From assembly GCA_015501605.1 (NCBI GenBank), contig JADNRZ010000019.1, positions 806,001 through 870,000 on the forward strand: DNA of 64,000 nt, given 5' to 3'. Made by a program: the position numbers and the translations under genes. Of the stretch, positions 22,588 to 35,189 are shown in pieces (positions within the stretch are counted from its first letter, which is position 1; the number at the start of each line of letters is the position of its first letter). The stretch comes from Panaeolus papilionaceus. Its lineage: Eukaryota; Basidiomycota; Agaricomycetes; Agaricales. The notes beneath the pieces are model-generated. The model made no database searches, was not told the DNA's origin, and saw nothing but the letters and a program-made list of their open reading frames with translations.

Positions 22588-25500
22588 ATGCGTACTCGCA
22601 GCCAACTGCCTTCCCGCTTTCAAGAGTACACACCCCAACCCATATCAAACCAAACCAACAGCAACGATTACTGCGTTCACCGCTCATCGACCTACGACAT
22701 CGACTCATATCCACAGTCAAAGAAATTTCCGAATATCAAGGTGAGGCAGGATTGCAATGCTTGTTATAATCGCTCCTCCCTCCTAACGTTCTTTGTTCTC
22801 TGTTATTCGACCAGACTCACTCGCACGACTTTTTGTCGGATTATATGGGACACGGAAGCAGCTACAGGGATCGTGAATCCCAATACAAAGATGGTAGTCG
22901 GGAAAGGCGCTCAACTCGGTCAGCATAATTTTGATTTTATGGCAAGCACACCGATCTGACATGAAGAACTGATGCCAGTAGCTCCTATTACCGAAGCCGC
23001 GACTCAAGACGAAGTTCTTCTCGGTATGTAGAATCGCTCATGCTGTCAATGCGCTCCTCACCATTCAAGGTATAGCTATTATGATAGAGAACGTGGACGT
23101 TCTCGATCTTCACGCGACTATGAGAGTTCTCGCCACTCTGCCCGCACACGATCTTGTGAACGCAAAGAAAGAGAACGTGGCCACTCTCGCAGTTCTCGCC
23201 GCTCTGCCCGTACACGGTCCTACGAACGCAATGATAGAGGCCGTGGCCGCTCCGCCCGTCCACCGTCTTATGAACGCAAAGACAAGAGGCCATACCAATC
23301 ACGAGATCGACGTGAAGGATCCCAGCGAACCAGTCGTGGACGATCTGGGTCATCTACAGAACCTGATTATGATAAGGGTTCTTATCATCGTCCTGGACCC
23401 GAAGCGTCCACCGAGAGCCACACCCGTGCTCCCCCTCCTCCCACCCCCCACTCCACTCCTCCTCCTTCCCCCACCCCTCCTCCCTCCATCCCTGTAACCC
23501 CGACGGAACAAAGACCACAGACCACATCTGACACCGTTTCTAATCCGCGTGTCCCATCTTCTGAGCCCCCCCGCACTCAACATGAACAAACCCCACCCGC
23601 CAACCATCGCGAGTCGTCTCGAGGACGCTCTCGTGACCATACCCCGCACAAGCCTTCGTCATCCACTAACCATCGCGAGTCGTCTCGGGGGCGCTCTCGT
23701 GATCGTACCCCTCACAAACCCTCGTCATCCACTAACCGTCGCTCTCGTGATCGTGCCCCGCATAAGTCCTCGTCATATCGCGAGTCGTCCCGAAGGCGCT
23801 CTCGTGATCGTACCCCGCACAAGCGCTCGTCATATCGCGAGTCATCTCGGGGGCGCTCTCGTGATCGTACCCCTCACAAACCCTCGTCATCCACTAATCA
23901 TCGCTCTCGTGATCGTGCCCCGCATAAGTCCTCGTCATATCACGAGTCGTCTCGAGGACGCTCTCGTGACCATACCCCGCACAAGCCTTCGTCATCCACT
24001 AACCATCGCGAGTCGTCTTGGGGGCGCTCTCGTGATCGTACCCCGCACAAGCACTCGTCATATCGCGAGTCGTCTCGGAGGCGCTCTAGATCTCGCGATC
24101 GTACCCCTCACAAACCCTCGTCATCCACTAACCATCGCTCTCGTGATCGTGCCCCGCATAAGTCCTCGTCATATCGCGAGTCGTCCCGAAGGCGCTCTCG
24201 TGACCATACCCCGCACAAGCACTCGTCATATCGCGAGTTGTCTTGGGGGCGCTCTCGCGATCGTACCCCTCACAAACCCTCATCATCCACTAACCATCAC
24301 TCTCGTGATCGTACCCCGCACAAGTCCTCGTCATATCGCGAGTCGTCTCGAAGGCTCTCTCGTGATCGTACCCCTCACAAGCCTTCGTCATCCACCAAAC
24401 GTCACTATACGCCTCGCTACTCGTCTCGAGGACGCTCTCATGGTCGTACCCATTCCAGGAATCGTGATCGTACCCCATCACACAGGCCCAGGTCGTCCAG
24501 CAAGCGTCGTCATCACCGACACACTTCATATTCTGGGGAGCGTAACGAATATAGGGAACCGCACTCCTCCGCATCTAGTCGCACCCATAGGGAGGACCAC
24601 TATGATCACAGAATGTCTAGTGAACGACATCCTCCCTCTCAACCGGACCGTAATGATCGCCACGAAGACCAGCATTCCTCACATCACACTGAACGAGGAC
24701 ACACACAGCAGGACTCTCGACACCGAACACCTGGTAGTTCTGACGTTGACAAGGAAATTCCCCAGGTCATAGGGTATGTATATTCCTTTCGTTATGTTTG
24801 TCTCCGTTAAAATTTATACTATATTTATCATCTAGACAAGACGCTGCTGCGGATGTCCTCAAAACATCGAAACGCTTCGTCAAGGAATTCTTCCAGGATC
24901 GAAACAAGCTCGAAGAGGCAGAGCTTCATACAATCAGTTGTACACTGGCCATCACTCGTAACATCGAATCAGCTGCCCGCGCTGCTCCAAGAGCTGCTGA
25001 ACGCATAGGCAGGGATGTTTTCGATGTTGCATGCGCTGCTGTCATCATCAGCTTGGAGGAAAAGTATGACCTTGATGGCAATCAGCACGATGACAGACAA
25101 CGGACAACCGCTCCACAGTAAGCCCCTCTGTATAACATCTTCTTCAGGTCACGTACTTATGCAAGACTTGATTTAGACGCATGTCCGGCACTCATGAAGG
25201 ACCCTCCCGTGGCTACGCATCAGCGCCTATTCCTTCGTCCACAAGATCGACTGCCAACCGCTCCGATTTTGTTTCCAAACACGCTGCTTTTAAGGACATG
25301 AGGTGTGCTGTTTATTTTTTTAACATGTACAGGAGCATCGCTGATGCTTAGGTCTGCAGAGATGAGGAAAATAGGATGCAATCCCGAAACTGGTATGCAT
25401 CAGCTCCACCGAAAGTATGGTATTCACGGGAATCAGATCGCATGTACGTCTATTTTCCCTGGGTCGAAGGCCCCAACTGATCATAACCTTATAAATTACA

Positions 25501-26233
25501 GGGATGTCGATTTTTCTTCTGAGTGAGTGACTCCCCTGTCCTTCTCGTTCCATTGGACTCATGTTTCATTCATGCCAGACGTAAATTTAAAGAGCGCGAC
25601 AATCCGGACGAGATGCCAGTAGACGACATCGATGCGACCAATACTCCCCTCCCGGAGAAGCCCGTTTCTGTCCCCCTTCCTCTCTACGTCCCGAATACTT
25701 CGCAGCATCGAAAATGGACAAAGAATGATGGAGTTCATCTTGTCTCCTATCTTGGAAGTGGCACCGTTGCGAAACCTTATGTGGAAAATAGGGATTTTAG
25801 GGGGGGGAGCTTCAGGTATTATCTGTCTTTTGGTTCGGCATTGATTGCCACCCCTCCCATCCCTGCTTCCACGTACGATTTTGCAGGAGCAAAACTGCGC
25901 GTCGGTGATGTCTATATTCACATCCTCAACGATATGACAGAAATTTCTGTTTGGCACCTTCTTCCTGGACAACAAGCCCTCGCGTCGTCGTCGAAAGATC
26001 GCAGCCTCAGGGTTTGGGAGAATATTTCACGTTCCTTCGTCCTCAACGACATGTCGGTTCGACACCCCAACGATCCAAGTTTTGTATTGGCAATACACAT
26101 CAATCTCAAGCCTCAATATCTGAAGACTTCAACTATGCAGACTTACATAGGAGCTGACAAAGGCGTCCAGAGGAACGTGACGCCCAACGATGATCTTGTG
26201 AAGCTTATTGAGTCGCTAACAGCAGGTATTTAA
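22588..26233 (+). CDS. RS-domain protein with C-terminal globular region (transposon cargo)
   Basis: A multi-exon gene: 22588-22740, 22815-22918, 22979-23023, 23070-24773, 24836-25117, then about 25178-25301, 25353-25450, 25501-25524, and a final exon from about 25580 to the TAA at 26231-26233. Exon 4 carries a 560-residue Arg/Ser domain built from a repeating SRDRTPHKPSSSTNHRE unit with a Pro-rich patch before it. The C-terminal part begins QDAAADVLKTSKRFVKEFF, looks helical, and is followed by a beta-rich section (VHLVSYLGSGTVAKPYVENR). It has the same design, RS array plus unique C-terminus, as the minus-strand RS gene in this element, but a different C-terminus. It is probably nuclear. 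A role in transposition or RNA handling is inference only. Confidence 0.65.
23600..24420 (+). repeat. Coding minisatellite in the RS gene
   Basis: Two alternating in-frame units, encoding roughly RGRSRDRTPHKPSSSTNHRE and RRRSRDRTPHKSSSYRESS, recur about a dozen times with few changes. The repeat keeps a second long frame open (23549-24772), which is a shadow and not a gene. Confidence 0.85.
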
Positions 26234-26677
26234 TTACGAAAACATACAGGGCGTCTAATAGATAGATCCATACACGTAGTGGCCTGTCAAAGACAAATCC
26301 CGAACACCGATCAAGAGCGCCGATTTCCCTCTATTTGATTTTCCTTCTCGTTCCAGGCTGTCATTTGCCATTCCAGATATATGCATCTTGTTTTCCCTCG
26401 ATCACATAAAAGATAAAAACATTGTAATGCGAGCTCCTTATAATTAGATATATAATGTTTCTGTTTTCTACTTTCAATTTCGTCACTTGTAATTATCATG
26501 ACTTTTATTTCATGATCAATCACCACTTCTTCTTATTTAATGTGGCTGGGAGGGGTGATAAGGGGGAACAGATAACGATGCCGATGTGATCAGGATATCG
26601 GGTGCTTTTAGCTAGCCATGGTACGTTCAATTGGTTGTTTTCGACAAGAGCTGTGCACACGTCTAACAATAACCATC
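26234..26677. other. Gap before the transposase
   Basis: AT-rich, no gene seen. It probably holds the terminator of the RS gene and the promoter of tnp2. Confidence 0.4.
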
Positions 26678-29600
26678 ATGCCCCCTGTTCAAAATCAAAG
26701 ATCCAAAAAACGTACGTTGGTAGAGTGCAATTGCCAACTGTATTGTTATCGTTGGAATGCAGAAGCTCAGGAATATCGAGGGGAGCGCGTCACCCTGGCG
26801 ACTCGTAAAAATCACAGAAAAGACGAAGCCGAACAGCGACGAGAGCAGAATCGTGGCCAGTCCCACTCATCCTCAGAGTGGCTGCCAACAATTTCGGATG
26901 AGCTCCAAGCTCTTGCCAGCACACCTGTTGTTCACCCCGACACCCCTCTTGTTTTTGTCACCGACCCAATCTCTGTGCCATTCGACTGTGATATCCAAGA
27001 CGAACTACTTCGGCCAAATCATGCCCCGTTTTCCCTTGCTACACACCCCTCCAATACTCATTTTCTGGATGTCCAATCTCGCCTGGTCAACATCTATCAT
27101 CTCCTTGAAACATCCAACCAAGAGGAAGGCCGCGTCAGTTTGATGGAAGATGTTGAAGGGATCATGGCAAAATTAGTATTGGAGAAACATATTCAATGGA
27201 ACAACCAGCGTTATGGCGGCGCTCAAAATCACCACGTCAATACCGGTAAGTAGCTCATACTTTCAACCCCAATGGAGCATGCTGATGTTTCCTCGTTCAG
27301 AGATCTTTTTTTATCGTGGTCATCAGCGCAGCAAGGCTTATCGTTGCGCGGTCCTTGTATCACTAGTCCTAAAGCATATCTATTCAACTCCCCTCCGCGC
27401 AACACGAACACAACTCGCTGGGCTCCGCAGTGTACTACGTTTGGCCGACTTTCCTTCAAACGATATAAACCAGCTACCCCGTGACCCACGAACAATTACA
27501 ACTTACTATCAACTTCAACCAATTACTCGGCAATATATCTGCTGCCCCCAGTGCAATTGTATCTATGCTTGGAATGGGAAGCGCAGGGGAGAGTCGGGTT
27601 GTATTGTTCCAAGCCAATGTACCCATCAGCCCGCCACTGAGGACCCTGTTTGTGGAGTAGACCTTTGGAAAGTCCGGCGACTGCCAGGGAATCGCACCTT
27701 CTATGTGCCAATCAAGCTCTACACGCAGCAACCATTGAAATTTTGGCTTGGACGCTTACTCTCCAGGCCCGGGATCGAAGACCATATTGACAACGCAAGG
27801 ATGACTACCCGAAGCGGCGATAACGACGGGTCTCTAAACGACATCTGGGGATCCCCTTGCTTGAGGTCCTTGAAGGGTCACGATCAGCAGCCCTTTCTTC
27901 CCGGCCCAGAAACCGAAGGTCGTCTTATCTTCGGGCTCGCTGTGGATAGCTTCGATCCCACCTCGCTGAAAGCAGCATCCCAATCCCTATCATCAACTGG
28001 CATTTGGCTTACCCTTCTCAACCTCCCTGCTCACCTGAGGTATTTACATGAAAACATGTACCTCGCTGGAGTGATCCCAGGACCCCAGAAGCCATCTTTG
28101 GACGAAATAAACCACTACCTTGATCTGGTGATAGACGACCTTTTGGAGGCATTTCACCCAGGGATTCATCTATCCCGGACGTACAAACACAAATTCGGGC
28201 GTCTATACAAGGCAATGCTCGTCCCCTTGATATGTGACATGCTAGCGGCTCGACAAGTCATTGGCCAGTCCTCAGCCCCCACCGCCCATAGTTTTTGCAC
28301 CGCGTGCGATTTGGATAAGGACGACATCGACATTATGGACACTCGACAATGGCCCCAGAAGGATATCGTGCATGTACGCCACTATGCGGGCCTTTGGAAG
28401 TCTGCAACAACTACAGTGGAACGCCAGAAGCTCTTTGATGGTTCAGGTATTCGTTGGTCTTCCCTTCTACGTCTCCCCTATTGGGACCCCGCCAAGTTCA
28501 CGGTTATTGATGCAATGCACACCCTGGACCTCGGCCTATTCAGTAATCAATGTCGATCGCTCTTTGCGCTGGACGCCGACGCAAGCAGTGGGGACGGGAC
28601 TTGTGCTCATCCCAAGGCCACAATAAGCAAGAGAATTTATACCAAGGCACACGTAGCGGGATACCGTAAATGTATAAACATTGTCGTTCACAACGGGCCA
28701 TCCATTGAACGTGAACTCCTCGAGCTGGACAGGAAAGTCCTTTACAGCTTCTGTGTCGACAATTCTATCACAAGTGATGGTCGTGACCTGGTGGTTGGCA
28801 CAAAATGGGTTCTCACCTGCAGCATCATTCGCTGGGTACGTTGGTCCTTTTTATTAAATGACGCAAACTAATACTGGATCATCAGAGGAACGCCGAGACC
28901 TACTCCCATCCGAGGCTTGACATTGAGGAAATCCGCAAAGACCAAGTAGCGAGACTATCGGAAGAACCTGAGCGTGAAGCGACACCTGAAGGTATTACCG
29001 ACTTGAAGAATCTTCTACCTACCATCAAACTCTTGTTACTTCCAACTGCTGAAAACATGGAGAAACTGCCCTCTGTGGCTACCAAAAAAATATACCTCCA
29101 AATCTGCGATCTGTTAAACATCAATCACGAGCACATCGATCTGCGAAAACGTGCAGCAAAGCGTGAGCTTCAGGACTACATATTGGAACAGGTGGGCACC
29201 GTGGTGTTTTAAACCTGTTTTTTTTACCTGACCTCGTCCTATAGTTGTCAAATGATGATTCATATACCACCACTCTGTCACAGCTACTACCGAAGCCTAA
29301 TGAACGTGTTGTTTTGGGAAAGGAGGTGATGGCGGTTGTGTGGTCCGACATGAAGAAGACTCAAACACCAACATGGGTAGCAACGGCACCGCCTAACTGG
29401 GGGACCACACAGCGAGGAAAGCTCAGCGCGGCTCAATGGAGGGTGATTTGCACCATACATCTTCCGATTACGCTTATTCGACTATGGTCTGGCGAAGAGG
29501 GCAGGAAGAGGTTGCTCCTGGATCACTTCATGGACCTCGTGTGTGCTGTTCGAATTGCCAACATGAAGACCAGCTCCAGTGAGCAAATTGCGGCGTACGA

Positions 29601-30637
29601 CAAACACATTTTTCGCTACGTCGCGAATATATGCAAAATTTATCCGGACCAGAATCTGAAGCCCACTCACCATTGTGCACTACACATAGGAGAGTTTCTC
29701 CGATCTATGGGACCTACTCATTCTCACAACTCCCCTTTCTTTGAACGTTACATTAATTTCTTTCATCATCAAAACACAAACTCGCACCCAGGTATGTCTC
29801 ATATTATTGCGCTCATGCCTACTCAGCCTGACTTCAGGTGTACAACACAGCTGAAATGGACACCACTCTGCTCATCTCGTCTGCGTGTAACGGGAATCTT
29901 CGCGGATTGCTCGCAGACGACTCTGAAATTCGTCCACTCGTCTGTGAAATGATCGACACCATGCACACTATTGATCAAGAGGACATCAGAGGTTTTCGTT
30001 TAGCTAGCATCCTTGATCCAAACACCCCCACTGCAACTTCTCGTTTGAAAGGGAACCTGCTCGTGCTAACCCCGACTCGCCAAACACTTTGGCGACGGTG
30101 TCTGGAAAACCGCGGAGAATTGCCAATCGATATAAGCCCCACAGTTATATCCTTCACTCAAATAGCCTTGCAGGGGGTTTGCTACAGTACAACTGACCAT
30201 GTCTTTCGCAACAGCGTCATCATGTTCTCGGAATTCGCCAATCAACCTCCGTCTGCTGCTGATTATCAACACCTCAAGGCAGCATTCATTGATCTTATTT
30301 TTCAGCCTCACGCCTCGCAGTCCTCACAAACATACTATCTCTTAGTCCGCGAACTTATTCCAGTCGAAGAAAAAGACGGCCTCTGTGATCCGTATAAACG
30401 TTACGGCTTTGCCAGCGGTTTCCTATGTCGACAACATCACCAAACGCTCCGTGTTATAAAGCTAGACCAAGTCAATTCACACGCAACTATGACACCTATG
30501 CAGTTTGACGGGTTTGGTGATGTCTATCATATCCTCTGTGTCGATCGTGTGCGTTTCTCGTTTTCGCGCACTTCTCGTTGCTCACATATTTGCAGATGAT
30601 GAATATTTTTTCGACGTTTGATTATGACACACCATAA
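26678..30637 (+). CDS. tnp2: TNP2-type transposase of the CACTA element, 1231 aa
   Basis: Six exons (26678-27245, 27301-28835, 28886-29191, 29245-29791, 29851-30548, 30596-30637) sum to exactly 1232 codons with no stop. The N-terminus is basic and Cys-containing (KKRTLVECNCQLYCYRWNA). A zinc-ribbon-like CPQC pair follows. Then comes the family signature: RLIFGLAVDSFDP, IWLTLLNLPAHLRYLHENM, YLAGVIPGPQKPSLDEINHY, the RxxxARQVxG segment (MLAARQVIG) and a HSFCTACD Cys pair. The region VIDAMHTLDLGLF resembles the conserved DxMH of the TNP2 catalytic core. The C-terminal half has QWRVICTIHLPITLIRLWS and LHIGEFLRSMGPTHSHN, as in fungal TNP2 proteins. It would bind the element's ends and cut them. 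Integrity suggests recent activity. Confidence 0.9.
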
Positions 30638-31037
30638 TTTACATACATGTACAAGTGGAATGATTCGGGAATCCGTATATTCATCGACAGATATGCCGTA
30701 ACACCGTAAGCCGGATTTCATAAGTATACTTAGCTGTAGCACATTCCACTTCTGGTTGAGATGATCATGACGTGGTACGTGATGCAGTGACGGTGTCATC
30801 GTGGAAAGGTGATCAATTATAAACGCCCAAGAAAATTACAAGATGTAGATCAACTAAAATGTAAGTGGCCATGGTCTCCTGTGTACCTACTATGATCCTG
30901 GTTTAATCGCCCACAGATAGGAACAAATGCACAACGACGATTGTGGAAATTGTAGGGACGTGGTATAGGGACAGCAACAAACACGAATACAGAAGGGTGG
31001 AAATATCGGGGATATGGTAAAGGGATCGGAGAAACAA

Positions 31038-31753
31038 TTACGGGACGACGATTGCGTTAACGTTGGAAATACCCGCGTCTTTCAGGAGGAGTTGGAGGTC
31101 GGTAGGATGCAGACGTCGGGGGGTTGGCGCGTTCGACCTTCGCTGAGAGTTGTGGGACGTTGCCCTATGAGGATGAGCGTACAAACTTACACGAAGGGAG
31201 ATTCGTGTGGGGATGAGGTTGTAGCGTTTTTTCTTGTCGACGAAAAAGCCTTTGCTGAGGTTGGCGTAGCTGTTCGCGATTCCTGACCCGCGCAGAAATG
31301 GTTTGGGCAGTGCATGGGAGCAGGGTAGAAGTTGGAGGAAAGGGTGGACGTTGTTGACGACCACCATTGGGTGCCTCACCTTGTGCGCGGGTTTGTGTGG
31401 CTTCAGTTCGGCCTTCGCGATCCAGTTAGCGTGAAAAACATACGAAAAATAGCAAATTACGCACATTTTTCAATCTGTAGCAATCCTTAGGCCTAACCCA
31501 CACAACGTCGCCCACCGACCACACCCTCCCACACCGTTTTTTCGCCTTCGACGTGACCGATCCGACACTGGCACCACTCGTACTGAAGCTTCTCGCGATT
31601 GAAATTGCTGGGCCAAGGGAGCCCGTATACAAGGCGCGTCGTAAAGAAATACGTGTCGCGCTGCCTGTAAGCCAAATTTCGTTCACTTTGTTCAAGTTTT
31701 GCTACTATAGACCACTTACCTGCCACTTTTGAGCCCACAAGTGTATGGAACAT
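31038..31753 (-). CDS. Predicted mitochondrial protein, 202 aa (transposon cargo)
   Basis: Three exons, 31753-31720, 31664-31465 and 31412-31038, make 203 codons. The N-terminus, MFHTLVGSKVAGSATRISLR then ARSFSTSGASVGSV, is Arg/Ser/Ala-rich without acids. It contains RSFSTS, a hallmark of fungal mitochondrial presequences. Next is RVWSVGDVVWVRPKDCYRLK, which could form an SH3-like barrel strand, and KPHKPAHKVRHPMVVVNN. The C-terminus is basic. I do not recognise the family. A start nine codons upstream (31780) is possible. It reads towards the transposase and away from the right end, so it looks like a captured gene. Confidence 0.55.
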
Positions 31754-31799
31754 AAGTGGAATAGGGTGGATGGGGTACATGGATGTCAGGGTGGGATGA

Positions 31800-32523
31800 A
31801 GATGTAGTGGATGATGAAGAAGTTGTGTAAAAGCTTAAATGACGGTGCGTGTCCACAAAACATCTGTGTGGTCACCGACGAGTGATATAACATGGGCTAT
31901 CTGTGGAACGCGACACCGCGCTAATCTCGCCCGCCTATCATCCTCTTCCTTCAACTGGAGGACGTTCTTCGTGTACGAGCCTCCAGCGATGCAGTCCCAG
32001 TCTCCCAATCTCCAGCAACATTAATATGGACTGCCTCAACTTGTATGTTTTATGCTTCCTTTTAACATAACACTAACATATCTTTTTTAGCACTCGATTC
32101 TCTCAATTTCTGGCGATTGAAAATATTATTACGCTCTCAAAGGTCGTGGTACGAGTCGGCATTCATATCTCACTTCTTACTTAGATATTACTCTAGATAT
32201 CGTACACCCCTCCAGACCAGCTACTTATACCTTACTTTATTATATTTAATTCTAGTCTACATCAGTCTACATCTCTTTGTCTATATCTTATTGATCCTTT
32301 TATCATATTTATTATCTTCAGTTAATACCGGCCGCAACGCCGCCGCAATGGGCCGTAATTGACCAGAATTAATCATTTATTTTCATTATTGGCACTAAAA
32401 ACAACCATTAAAATAATATTTAAAATAATAATAAACATTTATTAATACTTATAAAAGGACAACGAGGCCAGAAGATAATAAATCTTCCAGCCAGGAAGAT
32501 CCTTTAGAAGATTATTAATATTC
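31800..32523. other. Right subterminal region of the transposon
   Basis: AT-rich with a pyrimidine-rich stretch at about 32160-32300. AATCTTC/GAAGAT words cluster in the last 60 bp, mirroring the left end. No gene seen. Confidence 0.45.
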
Positions 32524-32555
32524 CAGGGCTAGACGATAGCCTTTTGCCCGCAGTG
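32524..32555 (-). repeat. Right terminal inverted repeat of the CACTA element
   Basis: This is the reverse complement of the left repeat (31/32). It ends CAGTG and is followed by TTA. The words GAAGAT, AATCTTC and AAGAT lie just inside it at 32470-32515. Confidence 0.9.
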
Positions 32556-32558
32556 TTA

Positions 32559-35189
32559 CCTGTTATTCACCTTGGGAAAAAGGACTTAGCGAAAATTCTT
32601 CGATTAACTGTGACGAATGACACACCGTCACCCCGTGATGCTTATGAATACAGCACGTGATGGTTGGTTCATAATTCATGAACAGTGTTCAGAACAGTGT
32701 TCAACGTTCAACTACCATCGTTCCACTTCTCTTTCTTGACTTACCATGATTCCTCTCGACTTCCCTCCCCGAGGTAGGCTGGTTTAGCCAAAATAATATG
32801 CAAGGTATATCTGAATATGCTTCTCATATCACTTGGCACTAACAATCATTATAAATACAGTACTCTTCAGTTCGTAGGCCCATTGATTTGCAGGGTTCAG
32901 GTATGGCTCACTGTTGTTTAAATTTGCCAGCGATTATCACAACTAATCTGAATTTTCAGGCAAAACCTCAACGCTTTATGGACATCTTGACATGCCAGCG
33001 CGCCATTTCCACTTATACCTTCCCTCAAATTTACCACATGTATTTATTAATACGGTAGCATGGTTTGAAGCACACATTATGATAGTTTAATTACTCTAGT
33101 ATAATGTAGTTTATACTACTAGCTGGAATTTGTAATTTTATTCGATAACAATGTCATGCATTTCCATTCATTTATATAATGGCTACCCACAAGAAATCTG
33201 GGATTCAACTCTAATACACAATAAATTATGGCTTCAACAGGCAATCTGCACCATACATGACTTCTCCCTGGTCATGCTAAGCCAGCCTGATACCAATCTG
33301 ATACCGCTGATGAAAATGAGGGTAGACAGATAAGGTTTATATATGGTATGTTGTAAGATTTTGCCAGATTATACCGGTGATGCACAGCAAAAGATGGAAA
33401 AATAGTTCCGACACGATATTTAGTTGAAATTCTGTATTTTAATAAATAATGAATCAATTTCGCAAAAAACACATTTCCCACCAGGCGAAATGATTGTAAA
33501 ATGACCAACTGTAAATAATCAAATCATTATCTACTTGTAACAATTTAAAGTCTAAATTTCCATAAAATTATTCGAAGGAGAGAATCTGAGGACTTAGGAT
33601 TTGAAAAAAAAAGAGTTGCCTATATGCGCACACAACGCGTCATCATTGACTTTGTGCAATCAGTGGATCATGATCCATCCTTGATCCCATCCACCACATC
33701 CCATCGGTTGTCCCGTACTCTCAACATCTCCTGCAAGATTCGTCATACACACCAGCAGCAGCTATCTGGGTTTTATCTGAGTACTGTCTTTCATTTAAAT
33801 GTTTGTATATGCGAAGGTAGCTGGCTGCTGATATGCAATCTCACAAATTCAGATGTTCACCGAACTGAGAACAAGTTGTAGGACATTATGCTTGTCATCC
33901 ACAACTTATGGTAATTGTGTTAGATTAATCAGTCATCAGCTCCGTTGCCTAACATATTAACAGATTTATCTTCACCCAATGAATGGCACTAAGAGATCAG
34001 ACTGGATTTTTAACGTGCGAGCCTGGACATTTGGAGCGACGTGAGTGGTTGCATTGTGTCCCTCAGTACACCAGGTTCACAGTTCAAGCTGAATCCCAAT
34101 GGATAAGAAGGGGGGTGGTCCTTTTTCGTGCGGATCTGGAGGACCTCCCTCCATGATGGTTTAGCAGACCCAGGACAGGCTAGCACACACGAATATTACA
34201 GGAGAGACAAGATAACCTCGGGACAACGAGAGAGGGAGGACCCACTTGCAGTAGGCTCTTGTTTTACTCTCTTTTTTTGCTCTAGTTCGCTCAACCTTCC
34301 CCTCAAGTTGCTTCGATGTCACACTCAATACTTCTACTTCCTCGCTATATAAACCCCTAGATGCAATTTAACTTCGAATAGTGCATGTTAATCCCTTCAT
34401 AGTCAATACATTGCCTTTATCTATCCTATTTCATTACATTCGCTGTGTGAATCGGAGGATATCAAGCAGAAATTCAAGGCGCATGCAGGGGATGTACCTG
34501 GTGATCGACCGTGTCAGTACTGGTACCCGGATTGGGGATTACATTTTTCAAAAATATTGGAACCATGAAAACAGAGAGAGAGATGCAAAACGTTTAGAAA
34601 ATTTATTAAAATTTGATAATGTGCAACAAATAAGATGGCACAGTTATATACTAGAGAATTTATTGATAACTCGTGGAAAATTCACGTTTCGCATCAATTC
34701 TTCAGGCATGTTTTATTTTCAGTCTTTTGCTGTGATGGTGGGTTATACCACCGACATGACCCTTATAAGACATTATGTGTAACTCTTGATTTTCCTGATG
34801 TCCTTGATAAAGTATACACTCTCTGTTGCGCCAGCTCCAGTCGAAGAAAATTTTCCTCGACGAATATGGTAGCCTTATGAATTCGACTGTCGATTTGGTT
34901 CGTATATTTAGACTACTTTTGTGTGCGATGCCGATTTGACTTTACCATAAATCGGATGTAGAGGAGAGTACTGTGGATGCGCATTTCACTGATCACTGCA
35001 GTGTTTTTATCGTCGAAATGTCGTATAAGCGTGATTGAATAATGAGGTAACTTGGGTGCCTCGGTCCTCAATTTGCATGATGAGTCAGTAACCCCTATTT
35101 TTCGATTTTCCTACTATTTTCCGTGTATTTCTGTTCGTATCAGCTCACAATTTACGCATTGCGAGCTCTTGGTTTCCGTAGATCCGGGA
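32559..35189. other. AT-rich gene-poor stretch with LTR-like remnant
   Basis: No supported gene. At about 34260-34382 there is a promoter-like stretch, gctatataaaccc followed by tttaacttcgaatag. Both words recur at 61369-61424, suggesting LTR fragments of one retroelement family. Frames at 34381-34880 are short, lack recognisable motifs and may be remnants. Confidence 0.4.

Larger units (their letters stand above)
10713..32555 (+). mobile_element. Giant CACTA/EnSpm DNA transposon, about 21.8 kb
   Basis: The left end begins CACTGCGGGCAAAAGGC and the right end finishes with its exact reverse complement, ending CAGTG. The inverted repeats are 32 bp and match at 31 positions. TTA stands directly outside both ends (10710-10712 and 32556-32558), the 3-bp duplication typical of CACTA elements. 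Short AATCTTC/GAAGATT words recur just inside both ends. Inside lies a complete-looking TNP2-type transposase (26678-30637) plus six other genes. The element is several times the length I would expect for a simple transposase-only CACTA element. It sits between module copy 1 and module copy 2. Confidence 0.88.

Noticed and set aside
23549..24772. 407-residue open frame over the RS gene
   Set aside because: It is a shadow frame held open by the repeat. The RS frame is continuous with spliced exons on both sides and this one is not.
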